64,000 bases of DNA from Congeria kusceri (Eukaryota > Mollusca > Bivalvia > Myida > Dreissenidae). The translations under genes were made by a program, and so were the position numbers. The notes under the pieces are model-generated. The model saw only the letters and a program-made list of their open reading frames with translations. It searched no databases and was not told the origin of the DNA. Below are positions 10,971-22,164 of the stretch, in pieces (within the stretch, counting starts at the first letter, position 1; every line of letters starts with the position of its first letter). The stretch spans positions 75,038,474 to 75,102,473 of the forward strand of contig CM051025.1 in the NCBI GenBank assembly GCA_027627225.1, given 5' to 3'.

Positions 10971-11907
10971 AGTTTAAGCCCCGGTCACACTGTGACGATT
11001 TCAGCTACGATAGCCCACGATTGATCGTGGACGTGTTAATCGTGAATAGTCGGGATGAACAGTGTCCCGACTGCGTTGGCCTACGTATAAATACGGTTGT
11101 TGTAGGACGAGAATACGAATATCAACGACACTTGTAGGTTTCCGCAGCAGATTCACCACGGTTTACCAAGAATTGATACGATCTGTTACGGTTGTAATAC
11201 TTTAGCGTCAGGTATACGCTACCGTAACAGACGATTACATGCCATTGTTAACGTTTCTCTTGATATTGTAGTAAGATTCATCACGATAAACCTACGAGCA
11301 GCCAATAATTATCAAGCTTCAAGGCGATGTGGACATCACGATGCATCGTGCATAATCGTGACACCAACGTAGGCAAACGTAGTGAGTGCGTAGTAACATG
11401 GCGATAAACCGTACAGGCAACGCGACCCAATCGTCGCGCTGTCGTTGTCCATCGTGTATATTCGTGAGTAGTCATGGTAGTTGTCGCTAAAGATCCTACT
11501 GGAATCGTAACTGAACCGTAGGACACGCGTAAAAATGCGTATCATATACGTAGCAAAACGTACCATCACGTACTAAAGTCTCGAAATATATATGTCAAAA
11601 AATCGGTCACGATTAAACACGAAAGGCCACAAATGCCTCTACGATGGCTGTAAGAACAAGCCAGACTGAGATACGATGGCACTAGGATTGTCCTACGTTT
11701 TGGAAAAATCGTGGCGGAGCTAAGATAAGCCACGAATGTTCAAAACTGTCGTAGCGCTTCCCGATCGATAAGGATCATCCAAGATTCTTTAAGATTCACA
11801 GAGATGCTAGTACGTATGTGTTCACGATGTACCACGGTTCACCAAGATTTTGTAAATCGTGGGCAATCGTAGCAAATATTGTGACAGTGTGACCGGAGCT
11901 TTAAACT
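10971..11907. mobile_element. 937-bp element with long terminal inverted repeats (CCGGTCACACTG)
   Basis: The left end (agtttaagccccggtcacac) and the complement of the right end (agtttaaagctccggtcaca) are inverted copies. The similarity continues inward for about 60 bp through GCTACGAT.GCCCACGATT. The interior is unusually rich in short CGTAG, ATCGTG and CGATTG phrases on both strands and has no convincing coding sequence; frames at 11281-11569 are by-products. It lies 22 bp from the preceding inverted-repeat element. A fold-back or long-TIR non-autonomous DNA transposon fits best; no superfamily is assigned. Confidence 0.7.
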
Positions 11908-11981
11908 TTACTTGCTATTCACCAACGGTAATTTTTGACATCATATACTTAAAATGATTTATTAATGACATGAAGAAAATT

Positions 11982-12197
11982 GGTACCGTGTATTTTTGCA
12001 TACGCATTGGTACCGGATAATTTTGCATACGCATTGGTACCGGGTATTTTTGCATACGCATTGGTACCGGGTATTTTTGCATACGCATTTATACCGGGTA
12101 TTTTTGCATACGCATTGGTACCGGGTACTTTTGCAAACGCATTGGTACCGGGTATTTTTGCATACGCATTGGTACCGGGTATTTTTGCAAACGCACA
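11982..12197. repeat. 27-bp minisatellite, 8 copies
   Basis: Eight head-to-tail units of ggtaccgggtatttttgcat plus acgcatt, with a few substitutions. Each full unit begins with a KpnI site. Because 27 is a multiple of three and the unit lacks stops in several frames, repetitive open frames of up to 109 codons appear on both strands. They are consequences of the repeat and not evidence of a protein. Confidence 0.95.
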
Positions 12198-12415
12198 TGT
12201 ACGTTTCTTGAGTCTCATTCTATTCTTTATTCTGAACTCTAAGAATGGATTGGTAAATACAAGTCTAAACCTTGAAGTCCCGGTCTCCTTTTATCTCTGC
12301 CCATATTAATTCCCTAACATACATCTACCCCTACATATATTTTCTTGAGGCACACTCTCAATGCATTGTCCTTCAGATTTGTTAATCTGGATTTCATTAA
12401 GTGCTTAAAACTCAC

Positions 12416-12707
12416 CACGTCACCTCCTCTCCGTCGTTTACGTCCGTGACGATCGAATAACGTGATAGTCACGTGTACGTGGTCTCCAATGTTCACGTGA
12501 CCGTTTTCATGGAGCGTGACCTTTGACATTGACGGGTCAGGAAGGTCAAGTAGATCTTTCACATCCTGGTCATTCAAATATCTTTCTTCCGGCCACGTGC
12601 CTAGTCCTTCCGGTGCTACTGGGATATGTTTGCACGTACTGTACACGATGTCAGGAGCACGAGCTATAAGACCTTTTGGTTTCTTGTACAGCGTCTTAAG
12701 ATCAAAT
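12416..12707 (-). CDS. NXPE-family protein, internal exon (first half of filamin-like domain)
   Basis: This is a 292-bp internal exon on the minus strand. The acceptor is a T-rich tract ending tttgtag, and the donor GTG|GTGAGT is strong. It encodes about 97 residues. The C-terminal half contains SKVTLHENGHVNIGDHV and TLFDRHGRKRRRGGDV, which match the start of the filamin-like domain of NXPE proteins (s.v.....y.vGD...v.v...D..GR.k..GGD). The exon ends in phase 0 and joins the exon at 958-786, giving an uninterrupted GGDV-VRAW reading that agrees with the GGD.frar of the family. It starts in phase 2, so further 5' coding exons are expected at higher coordinates; none was identified. The ATG upstream of the acceptor is intronic. 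Confidence 0.75.
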
Positions 12708-13000
12708 CTACAAATACAAATATACTTAAGTGTTTTCAACGTTTCAATTCATATTAAAACCTAATTATATAAAAAGTATATTAGTGAAGAAAAATTCGTA
12801 ATTATCAATTATATACTTTGTTGGGAGTTTTTTGTTTGGAAAAAAAAATCTCCAACTCATAGATAACGCATATTACATAGAGTTCGAGGAAAACAGAGAA
12901 ATATAGTGATTTAATGTTGCATCAAACGATAGTGAATCATCTTGACAGATAAGAAAAACATGTTGTATGCTAAGCAGGGTATTCTAACATGACACGCGCT

Positions 13001-13300
13001 TATGTGTCTATAGACAAAGAACAACAATATCGTTGTTAAACTACCCAATAAACAACGCAAAAAGTAGTATCGATTCTGAGCTGAGCACAGTAAAATGTAG
13101 TTCTCATTACAATTGAAAAATATTTGTCAAATCATGTTAGAATCGAAACAATTTCGCATTATCGTTGTTAATCGGCCAATAAACAACTCTTAGTCTTCTG
13201 ATGCGTGGCTATTAAACTACTCAGACTCCCTCGTGGTTTAATTCCTACTCATCAGAACTCCAACTCGTTGTTTATTGGCCGATAAACAACGATAAATAAA
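13001..13300 (+). repeat. interspersed repeat with GTTGTTTATTGG inverted motifs, copy 1
   Basis: The stretch contains tatcgttgttaaactaccca, then cattatcgttgttaatcggc, and finally the inverted form gttgtttattggccgataaa. An internal hairpin spans the bases between the last two. Homologous copies lie at 14246-14505 (same strand) and 32800-32990 (opposite strand). It is non-coding. Confidence 0.7.
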
Positions 13301-13668
13301 ACATTATTTCTTAAATAATGATCCAAATTATTATCTAACACATCGATACATCTGAATGTGTTGGCTGTTCGAAGTCGTTTTAAGGTATTAACATTTTATA
13401 ATGCGTTTTTATTTTGTATAACGAATGTGCCTATTCCATCCTTAATTATTCACATGCTGGTTGTATTTAATGGGTCTATAGGTACTTTGACTTTGTATAT
13501 AAATCCAAAAGCAACTGTCTATAATCAAATATTGACAATGGTACTTAACACAATATTTAATATTATCTATAAAGTCATGTAGACGGTTTGGTGATGTGGT
13601 TATATTTTGATGACAGACAAACGAACGAAGATCTAGAAACTTGAATGTACGAGTAAATAAAATAACAA

Positions 13669-14138
13669 GAGCTGTCTCAGGACAGCGCGCTCGACTATTC
13701 AAACCGCTTTGTCAGAGTAATTGGCCTTTGTCAGTACAAGAAAAGGGCTAAAATGCTGGTCACAGTTATGGGCCTTTGTCAGTGACGTTACATATAAATG
13801 ACACCGACGACATGAGCGAACTTTTAATTGAATATCTGTAGTAGATATAGAGATATAAAGTTGATGCACGCAAACTTTAACCTGGATTTTCTTAGAACAA
13901 AAAGGTGGATTTTCTAAGTACAAAAAGAAGCATAATTCTGCCAAATTGCAGGTCAAAGTTATGGGCCTTCGTCAATGACCTCACAAAATGACCCCGAAGA
14001 CGTGTGTCCAGTTTCACTTGAATATCTGTAGCAGTTAAAGAGAGATGCACTTATTGCACGCAAACCTTACCCAGATTATTACGCCGACGCCGACGAACGG
14101 ATATTATAGCTCGAACTATTCGGTGAATAGTCGAGCTA
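13669..14138 (+). repeat. repeat with GAGCTGTC head hairpin and tail hairpin, copy 1
   Basis: It starts with the palindrome gagctgtctcaggacagc and ends with the long hairpin tagctcgactattcggtgaa with its complementary arm, after an acgccgacgccgacg phrase. Two internal modules carry ttatgggccttygtca, which is the complement of the GGCCATAA-type phrase found in other repeats here. A diverged copy occupies 53596-54356. It is a non-coding, probably non-autonomous element. Confidence 0.7.
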
Positions 14139-14245
14139 AAAGCAGACATTTGTCACTACATGGAATACTTTACATGGCTTTAGTAATTCAAATTTATGTA
14201 ATGAATAGATGCTAAATTATTTAAAATTCTAACTCGACAAGCGCA

Positions 14246-14505
14246 GTTTTCTATGGACAAAGGACACAATTTACCGTTAATAAATCTCCACTAATCAATA
14301 GTTAAGCAGCTGTAAAATGGTTTGCATTGTACTGGCAGAATATGTAGTCAGATCAAGTTAGAATCGAAGTAATGTCCGTACTACCATTGTTTATCGGCTA
14401 TTAACCAAGGATGAGTCGTTCTGATGCGCTAAAGCCTCCATGGTTTAATTCCTATGCAGCAGGACTCCAAGTCGTTTATTATTAGCCGATAAACAACTCT
14501 AAATC
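14246..14505 (+). repeat. interspersed repeat with GTTGTTTATTGG inverted motifs, copy 2
   Basis: A diverged copy of 13001-13300: ttctatggacaaaggacaca at the left, then attgtttatcggctattaac, a ctgatgcgctaaagcctccatggtt hairpin region, and ttattagccgataaacaact at the right. Order and spacing are conserved. Confidence 0.6.
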
Positions 14506-15046
14506 GAACGTTTTGTTTTTCATAAATTCCACAATTCCCTTCGTTGTTACTTTGTTCAACTAATTTTCTAAGTTCGGTAACCAAAAATAATGCATTTCAT
14601 AAAAAATTACCACCATTTGAAAATTAAAAAAACAAAAAAACAAACAAATGTCAAGTAGTGAAGGGTATTAATCAATAAATTATATATCAGTTCAAAGTTA
14701 AAGGGAAGAGTGTTTCTATGTTTTAATATCGACCGTGTTTAAAATGAAAACATGAAAGCGAACCGAGACGCGTATTGGCGAAGAAAAAGAAACAATGTAT
14801 TTAAAATTCACAACAGATTGAATAGTTTCTGTAGACATGTAAATAAGAGTAGACTTTTCCTATGCCACTTAAAGGTTTAGTTTAAGGAATGTCTGACCTC
14901 TCCATGGGGTATTCCACTCAGTGTATTTGTTCATTATAAAATATCTTATCATTATGTGCAATCGTTTCACCAGCTGACTGAGCCATGGCTAACTGCACTG
15001 TTCTAATTGCGGCAGTGTATTGATTTCAGCTAATAATGGTCGCCAT
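14506..15046. other. no recognised feature
   Basis: AT-rich sequence with A-rich runs. No exon, terminal repeat or tandem array was seen. Confidence 0.4.
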
Positions 15047-15147
15047 ACACACTTTCCGCTTTTATGGTATTTTCTGTTTCAAGGAAGTCTCTTCTAAACA
15101 TAAATACACTGTAGGCGGAAGGTGCCGTCCCGGATGAGCCTGTGCTA
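15047..15147 (+). mobile_element. partial GAGGCGTG-family element (centre)
   Basis: It holds the central block acactttccgcttttatggt, ttttctgtttcaaggaagtc and tgtaggcggaaggtgccgtc of the element seen complete at 10687-10948. Both termini are missing. Confidence 0.75.
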
Positions 15148-15432
15148 TTAGATTTTTTTATTTTAAATGCAGTGAAAATAGGCTATAACATAAAACGGAC
15201 TATTTCTCTATAGATAACATAGATTTACCAGAAATGTTTTACCTCCCTTGTCAATTGTTTTTTATACATTTTGTTATGATGTACAGTATTTGCATACATG
15301 TGTTTACAGAAAACACATCATACTATTCGACAAAATATAATTATACGACAACAAAGCACAGACTATGACAGTTTTTATTTTATTTCATGCTATGCGGTAA
15401 ATGAGTGCAGAATACCAGTGAATTATAACCCG

Positions 15433-15462
15433 ATCATTTCACTCTGGGTCGAGTGAAATGAT
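15433..15462. repeat. 12-bp-arm hairpin
   Basis: The arms atcatttcactc and gagtgaaatgat flank a 6-bp loop, followed closely by a third copy of atttcactc at about 15474. No gene end is adjacent, so it is not called as a terminator. Confidence 0.5.
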
Positions 15463-17040
15463 AATGTTTGATAATTTCACTCTTATTTATATGGAATTAC
15501 TTTTAACTTTGTTTTTATGTTTATTTTTTAAAGCATTTGAATACCCTAATCGTCAGTGAAAATATGGGCCTTTTTAAACAACAGAAAATAAAATTCATTA
15601 CAAATATACTTAAGCGACAACGACGCAGTAAGAGTGGCACTATTTTTCTACCACAACAGTGATCGGCAATTTTGGAATCATTATTATGTCGTATGTATGA
15701 CGCCATAATACACAAAAGCATAGATGTGTTTATTGATAGATCTTTGACAAAACTTGTGACGCTTCAGCACATTTCGCGTATTTTTTATTTATCGTTCAAA
15801 AGCATGAAATAAAAAGACATTTTGTTTACTAGAGCTACAGTGTAAGATCGTTTTTTTTTTATTCGTGGTCATACAAACTAGTTATTTTCACTCGTGACTG
15901 CGTCATGTATTATCAAATAATAAAACTTCCAATAATAATCTACCAACCTTACACCAAAAAACGTTTCCGTCGAAATAACGACGAGAAAAATAGCAGCACC
16001 TACACACGCTGACCTTCGTCCATTTGTGCAAACATATTGATAACAAATCTCCATATTTGGCCTGCGATGTATTTAAAAATTCATTAAGTGTAGGCAGTTT
16101 TAAACTATGTCCACAGTCATTATGTCCAAGGATTGTAAATAATTTACAGTGGATCACAAAGTTTCACTCAACAAAATTTCAAATCTTTCTCGTGAAGCGT
16201 ATGTTTAAACATTTCACGTAAATAACATTCCGTACAAAAATATCTTTCACTATAAACGCACCGGTGTCCACCTTGTGTGACTATTTAATATCCAAACAAA
16301 GCGATCTCAGAATAAACAATCGCTTTTGTCATTCTGGATTACCTTCCGCTGTCATTAGCACACGCTAATAATGGATTCTTTACGGTGTCAGTCCGTTAGG
16401 GCCACTCATGCCCAGTTTCTTTACGTTACACAAGAATAATTCGCGAATGAACTCTATGTTAATCCACCGTTGGGTTTCTCAATTCTTGGTTAACTCTGAT
16501 CCCTGAAGTATATCCCGTTAGGGAATAATTCATGGATAATTCAGTCTCTGCGTTTCTTTATATGGTCGAAGGTTAACTCCGTGTTGTTGTTCCTTGTTCA
16601 AATAAACCTACCGAAGGGGTGGGTTATTTGACAGATCTGTGTATTTTAAAACGGCTGAATATTTAGGTCATATTGTCGATGAGGAAAATCGACGTCAGCA
16701 CCGACCGCAGCAAAGTTGATTTTGTAAACATGTATGCTACGTTTGTCACAAAACATCATCACATGATTTTCAGTTTCTAACTAATAAGATATCATAAACC
16801 GCTATGATTTTACAGTCAATGTTATTCTTAATAATTTTCATGATGTTTAAATTGATTTTTTTCCCCGAGATATTATCTTATTGGAATAACATAGATTACG
16901 GAGTATTTCTTAGTGCATACTTTAAAATTTTAATTAATATTACTCTTGCTATAGTATGTCCTTTTCATACACGAATTGGTTTGAGAAATGAATTGCGATA
17001 CATGAAATTAAGTGGTATCACGAATATTATATAGTTAAGA
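15463..17040. other. no supported gene; one weak exon candidate
   Basis: An open frame on the minus strand at 15903-16157 has mixed composition and a possible donor (AAG|GTCAGC near 16010), but no convincing acceptor or family match. The rest is AT-rich sequence. Short aattcgcgaatgaactc and agggaataattcatgga phrases near 16430-16540 may be remnants of a repeat. Confidence 0.3.
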
Positions 17041-17290
17041 TATGCGTTGGAAGATAATTATCATGATGATATTCGTGTAAGTCGGATACTGCAGAAGGCC
17101 CCATGCACACATTAAGTGGTATCACGAATATCATCTAGATATATTTTGCGTATACGTCTTGCCGAAAATTATTCGCAAACGCTAACTGATTATCCAGATA
17201 AATATCATTCAAAATAGGTGGTAACACGAATTTGCGAACGCTAAGTAGTTAACTCGAATGATTTCGCGAACCTAAAGTAGTTATCGTCTG
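17041..17290 (+). repeat. interspersed repeat rich in GATAATTATC, copy 1
   Basis: It contains gataattatcatgatgatat, tcggatactgcagaaggccc and aagtggtatcacgaatat. The same phrases in the same order, with variations, occur at 61913-62284. It is non-coding. Confidence 0.55.
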
Positions 17291-17897
17291 GCTGCTCTTT
17301 GCCACCATAAATTGGTAATTAACGCGTCAATATTTGTCAAAGTGGTTCTATACATTAAACAAAACGCACCAAAAAGAAATTAATGGAAATTGTAGCATTT
17401 TCTTCATAAGAATTTCAACTTAATTTCGAAGAATTTCAAATAAATGGAAATTGTTGTATTTATATTCATAAGAATTTCAACCTGAAATATAAATTATTTT
17501 TATTTCAGTTATACATGCAAACAAAAATAATGTTATGTTAACCATTGCGCAGCTAAAATTAAGAAAATACATTTTCTGTTTGGTGACTTATTTTTATTTT
17601 GGTGACTTATTTTTATTTTGTGGATGATATTGTTTCGTTTTCCAAAATTTCAGTCTATATAAAGATGTCAAAAGTAATCAAGAATTGTCACAACAAGATC
17701 ACATTAAAGACATTTATACTTCGCGAATACATGTTATATAAAGTAAAAATTTAAATCAATTCCATGGCTTTATACTTTCGAGTTGAAACAGATTTATTTC
17801 ATTCAATTTATAAATTTTGATCAGCAAGCACACCATATTGAATCTTTTTAATGCATTTATGAGAAAGATATTACGTGATAAAGCATAGGAATGTCCC

Positions 17898-17977
17898 AAA
17901 CGTTGGCACCAATTCCTAGCGATTTAAACGTTGGCACCAATTCCTAGCGATTTAAACGTTGGCACCAATTCCTAGCG
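17898..17977. repeat. 28-bp tandem repeat, about 3 copies
   Basis: Two full units and one nearly full unit of aaacgttggcaccaattcct plus agcgattt are identical, which implies recent duplication or conversion. Confidence 0.9.
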
Positions 17978-19697
17978 TATGTTGGTACACAAAAATCTAC
18001 AAAAGTGTCTGTGGTTGTTCCCATAATCTTAAAGACGATTTCGGTTGTTTTTTCTGCGCATCGTTGATTTAAATCTTCAAAATGTGAAGTGTCCTGACAG
18101 ATAATACTCATTATTAAATAGTGTGTACAATGTAATTATTAACTAGAATAAAATACATGTATATGCATATAATTACCACGGTTCTAGTAGGAATTACTTG
18201 ATTATTTGTGAAAGTTTTTAATACACAGAACACGGAATAAGGAACGCGCAGCCAGAATATTGAAGTCGCATATAGCTGTGCACTTGCTAATGAGAAAGTG
18301 TTTTGTTTATAATTTTTATTTGTACATAGTTATAGCCAACCGACGTTATTTAAATAATCATTATAATATTAAATAATTATAATATAAAATATATCTATTA
18401 ACTTTTATCAGTGTATTGTTATAAATAATTACTGTCATTTCATACTGGTTTTACAGACAAATATCGATTTCGCACATATAAATTACCAATTTTTTTTTAT
18501 CGAAAGCATGGATGGAGACCCTCTGCTTTCTTAGTTTATTCAGCACATAATTATGTATAAACTAATGAAAATTCAGGACTTTTCACGGAACAGATTTTTT
18601 TTTATATCCAAAACAAAACTTTTATATGATAACAAAATGTAGATTTGGGGTCGCAAAAAATGGATTTCACCATGTAACAGATTGCTTTCTTACAATAAGT
18701 CATATTACCAATCACTGGTGAATACTATTTTTCTGCTAAAATAAAAAAACAGCAAAAAATTTCTAAAATGCGTACACGGGTAGGTCATTTACATGCACTT
18801 TACGAAAAATCTAATTCGGTGACCCCCATTTTTTATGGTTTCATTGTATTAGGCATTGAACGATCTACAAAATATGTAAAAATGAAAAAAAAAAATCCAT
18901 GGGAGGAAAAAATGTAGAAATCGTCTTTAATACAATGAGTTTTCATCTGATGCAAAATGTTTGTTTTTTCCTCCATATTTACAAAAATTATAACGATTTA
19001 AGATGGGCACGCCAATTTATATACCGCAATTTCATCAGAAATCATTCGATTCCTCGAGCAAATCATTGAGATATAATAAAAGCGTATCATTAAATTTATA
19101 CGAGAATTAACTCTGGATTTGCAAATCTGTTTAAGGAAACGCAATACGAATGATTATGGATTACATATAACACGGGCATTAATCTGTGATTAGCAAACAC
19201 AGAGTTAATTTTAGGTAAATTCACCAGTAAAGAAATTGGGCATCCGTGATGTATTCAGGCGTATTCCTGCACGCCTGGGCGTACACAACGCTTTGCCCTT
19301 TTCGTTTTGTGGTTAAAATTTAAACAGGTACGGCAATCTTTCGATCGCTTTTCAACTGTCAGACGAAGCGATATGTTCTGAGCATGCAATACCTTTTGTA
19401 TACCTTTAAGAAACAGGAGAGAGCTAGTTTTGATTTTCTTTTGCAAAACCAACAAACATTATATGATGATATGTTGGGAGGAATAAAGCATTAATTTATT
19501 ATGGGAATATCGTATGACCTACTGATCGAGTCAAATATACGACGGATAAAAATGATCACAGACGCCAAATATATTTTTAATATATTTCTTGATGATAAGG
19601 TTTCATATAAATCCTAATGTGCTTTAATTTTAAGTTGTTCCTTGCAAAGTGCATATAAGGGACTTCGATTGCTTAATCAAAGCGCTGACAACGTAGA
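17978..19697. other. no recognised gene
   Basis: AT-rich sequence. A region at about 18620-18950 has scattered phrases (gggtcgcaaaaaatggattt, tcggtgacccccatttttta) that look like a diverged inverted repeat. The 66-codon minus-strand frame at 19255-19455 has no recognised domain. Confidence 0.35.
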
Positions 19698-20214
19698 AAG
19701 ACTGTTGGCGACAAAAGAAACTAAAAACATATGATTTATGAGTGCATTTTTGCTCAAATTGAATCATTTGTTTGAATGTAAGTTCAATTTCCCATTTTTA
19801 AACTTGATAATGTTGAGTCCTATTCAAATAATATACGACATCATAATACAAATATTTTTTAAGAAACAAACATTTTTTTTTTTTCAAGCTAGTTATACAA
19901 TGCAGACAGAATTATATACATGCCAGTCGACAAGTCAATCTGCAACGTGCCATGCAGAATATCGTAAAAGCTCTATGTTTTCAGACACTATACATTTTCG
20001 GACACCCTCTTTTTTAGCCCAAATTATTTTTTGTCGCTATGTATTTTCGGATATCCTGATTTTAGCCCATAATTAATGAATCTAAATTTTCGGACATTTT
20101 ATAAGACAGTTGAATTTTAGCAGATTTCTAACCTGTTTGCGTTAATTCAATGACACATCGCACATGTGTTTTTACAACCTGATGAAGGTCATAAAACCTG
20201 GCTGATGAATGAGT

Positions 20215-22065
20215 GGAACAGAACAGAACAGAACAGAACAGAACTTTATTTACATCTCAGGCATACAAGTATGCAGTAAGAGGAACAATATACATTTCGT
20301 TATACAATAGTTGGAGGAACAAGTACTTCACGGTTAACAAACATATGTTTTGCAAGCGTACTTGAAAGATATATTTGCATTAAAGGGGGCACTTTCACAA
20401 TTAAAAAAACAGCATAAAGAAGTAAATATAAATGTATAAATAGTAAGACACAAATAGTATAACACATTATCTGACATTTTTTAACAAAGTAATTGCAAAT
20501 TTACTTAGTTTATGAAGTGTATCGTACTTTTCTAAAGACATTATGTACTTAAATTTATTGTCTCTGCAAATATGTCTCGAGATTTCACTGATTTCATGTC
20601 TGTTTGTAGTAAAATGGGTGCATTTTAATAGATAATGTTCTTCATTGCCAATGTAATTTTCATTACAAAAAGTACAAAGTCTGTTTCTTTCTTGTGTGCC
20701 ATTCCATCTACCAGTTTCTATTGGAAAGTGGTGGTTAGCTGTGCGGAGCTTAAAAATAGGTAAATACTTAGACTTAGGTAGTATTTTAAGGTAATTCTCA
20801 AATTCGAGTGTGGTTTTAAACGAGTAATAAAATCTGCCTTTATTAGATTGGTTCATTTCCGCATGCCACTGCTGAATGTTTTGGTCAATTAGCACACGCT
20901 TAACTTGTTGGGGCAGAGATTTTATGTGCGGCGTAGTTTGTTCTTGCCATACATTTGATTTACCTGTAATATTTAATATTTGTTTAATTTTAGAGATCCA
21001 TTTAAAGTCATGTGAATTATTATTGGCAATTATATTATACATTTTCTTAGAATATTTATTGTCTTTACTTAACAACGTTCTACTCCAGAAGCGTATCATT
21101 TTGCTGTAAATATGAACAGAGAGAGGATATCTCCCGAGTTTACCATAAAGCATGTATGATGGAGTATTTTTACGTGACATAGTAATTTTTCGGAGAAATT
21201 CTCGATGTACGCGTTCTATTATGTCTAAGTTTTCATAACCCCATATTTCGCAGCCGTATGTTAGTATTGGTACAATAGTGTGATCAAACAATTTTAATGT
21301 TAAATCTAATGGCAGATCTGAATTATTTGCCCGAACATAAAGTAAATTCATTGCCTTTTTTGCTTGTTCAACGTTGTTTTTACGCGCGCTTAGAAATGAA
21401 CCGCTATTTGAAAATATGACGCCAAGGTATTTGTATTGTTTAACAATTTCTATTTCATTTCTGCCAATGTAGAATTTAAAACGCGCGATGTTTCTTGCCC
21501 CAAATATTAGTATTTTCGTTTTATTAACGTTAATGTTGAGTCGCCATTGTGTGCAGTATTCATCAAATACATTTAAGCAATTTTGAAAGTCTGTTTCATC
21601 GTCTGACAAAATTATAGTATCATCGGCGTATAACAGAATTAGAAGCTTCAGCCAATTATTTGCACTTAATGGATCATGTATGTCAACACCTTTACCGCCG
21701 CGTATTTGGATGTGGCTCTCAAGGTCATTTAAAAATATTGAAAATAGGATCGGCGATAAATTTTCGCCTTGGCGAACACCATTTTCGCAAGGGAAGAATG
21801 GGGATGAGTTATGGTCTTGGAAAACACACGATTTGATATTCTGGTACATATTGTAAATGACATTAAATACTTTTCCAGTTACAGAACGTGATAAAAGCTT
21901 AAACCAGAGGCCATTTCTCCAGACTTTATCAAAGGCCTGGGAAAAATCTATATAGGCACAGTACAGTTTCTTTTTATTGATGCGCAGGATTTCAATAAGA
22001 GATTGTAATACAAAGATATGGTCCATACAGGAATAATTTTTCCTAAAGCCTGCTTGGAGACGGCG
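20215..22065 (-). mobile_element. 5'-truncated LINE with TGTTC-type tail
   Basis: On the minus strand the element runs from within the RT domain to a 3' tail of five to six TGTTC units (20215-20243), preceded by GAGATGTAAATAAAG, close to the 3' end of the LINE at 3978. Homology to that LINE begins just before the QAGFR motif at about 22060, the expected result of incomplete reverse transcription. Confidence 0.85.
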
Positions 22066-22164
22066 GACCGTTTCATAAGCGTTATTGGGTAAAGAGCCAT
22101 GTGCCATAAATAATGGGTTTACCCGATTGTGTATAAATACATTGGTGTCATAGTTTCCCGTCAA
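20467..22164 (-). CDS. LINE ORF2 fragment: RT and C-terminal zinc finger
   Basis: The 565-codon frame is continuous to its stop. About the first 34 residues lie upstream of the LINE homology and are flanking sequence. RT motifs are QAGFRKNYS (36-44), YIDFSQAFDKV (71-81), GVRQGENLSP (129-138) and YADD (179-182). The C-terminus has HHFPIETGRWNG followed by CX2C-X9-H-X4-C (CTFC ... H ... C). No endonuclease is present because of the 5' truncation. It shows how RT and zinc finger are joined in an undamaged family member, the comparison used to place the frameshift in the LINE at 3978-8390. Confidence 0.85.
   Translation of the reverse strand: MTGNYDTNVFIHNRVNPLFMAHGSLPNNAYETVRRLQAGFRKNYSCMDHIFVLQSLIEILRINKKKLYCAYIDFSQAFDKVWRNGLWFKLLSRSVTGKVFNVIYNMYQNIKSCVFQDHNSSPFFPCENGVRQGENLSPILFSIFLNDLESHIQIRGGKGVDIHDPLSANNWLKLLILLYADDTIILSDDETDFQNCLNVFDEYCTQWRLNINVNKTKILIFGARNIARFKFYIGRNEIEIVKQYKYLGVIFSNSGSFLSARKNNVEQAKKAMNLLYVRANNSDLPLDLTLKLFDHTIVPILTYGCEIWGYENLDIIERVHREFLRKITMSRKNTPSYMLYGKLGRYPLSVHIYSKMIRFWSRTLLSKDNKYSKKMYNIIANNNSHDFKWISKIKQILNITGKSNVWQEQTTPHIKSLPQQVKRVLIDQNIQQWHAEMNQSNKGRFYYSFKTTLEFENYLKILPKSKYLPIFKLRTANHHFPIETGRWNGTQERNRLCTFCNENYIGNEEHYLLKCTHFTTNRHEISEISRHICRDNKFKYIMSLEKYDTLHKLSKFAITLLKNVR

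Larger units (their letters stand above)
959..12415 (-). other. large intron of the NXPE-like gene, filled with mobile elements
   Basis: The intron is bounded by donor GTGAGT (ending at 12415) and acceptor tttttcctccag (ending at 959) on the minus strand. Both flanking exons are phase 0 at this junction. It spans 11,457 bp and contains a LINE, several inverted-repeat elements and a minisatellite, each listed separately. The LINE lies in the same orientation as the host gene. Other large intervals inside it (about 1490-2260, 3291-3977 and 8391-10686) hold no coding sequence that I can support. Confidence 0.65.

Noticed and set aside
15433..15462. Hairpin as a transcription terminator
   Set aside because: No gene ends nearby and hairpin terminators are a bacterial feature.
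15903..16157. 84-codon minus-strand frame (HNDCGHSLKLPTLNEF)
   Set aside because: Composition is protein-like, but there is no convincing acceptor and no recognised family.
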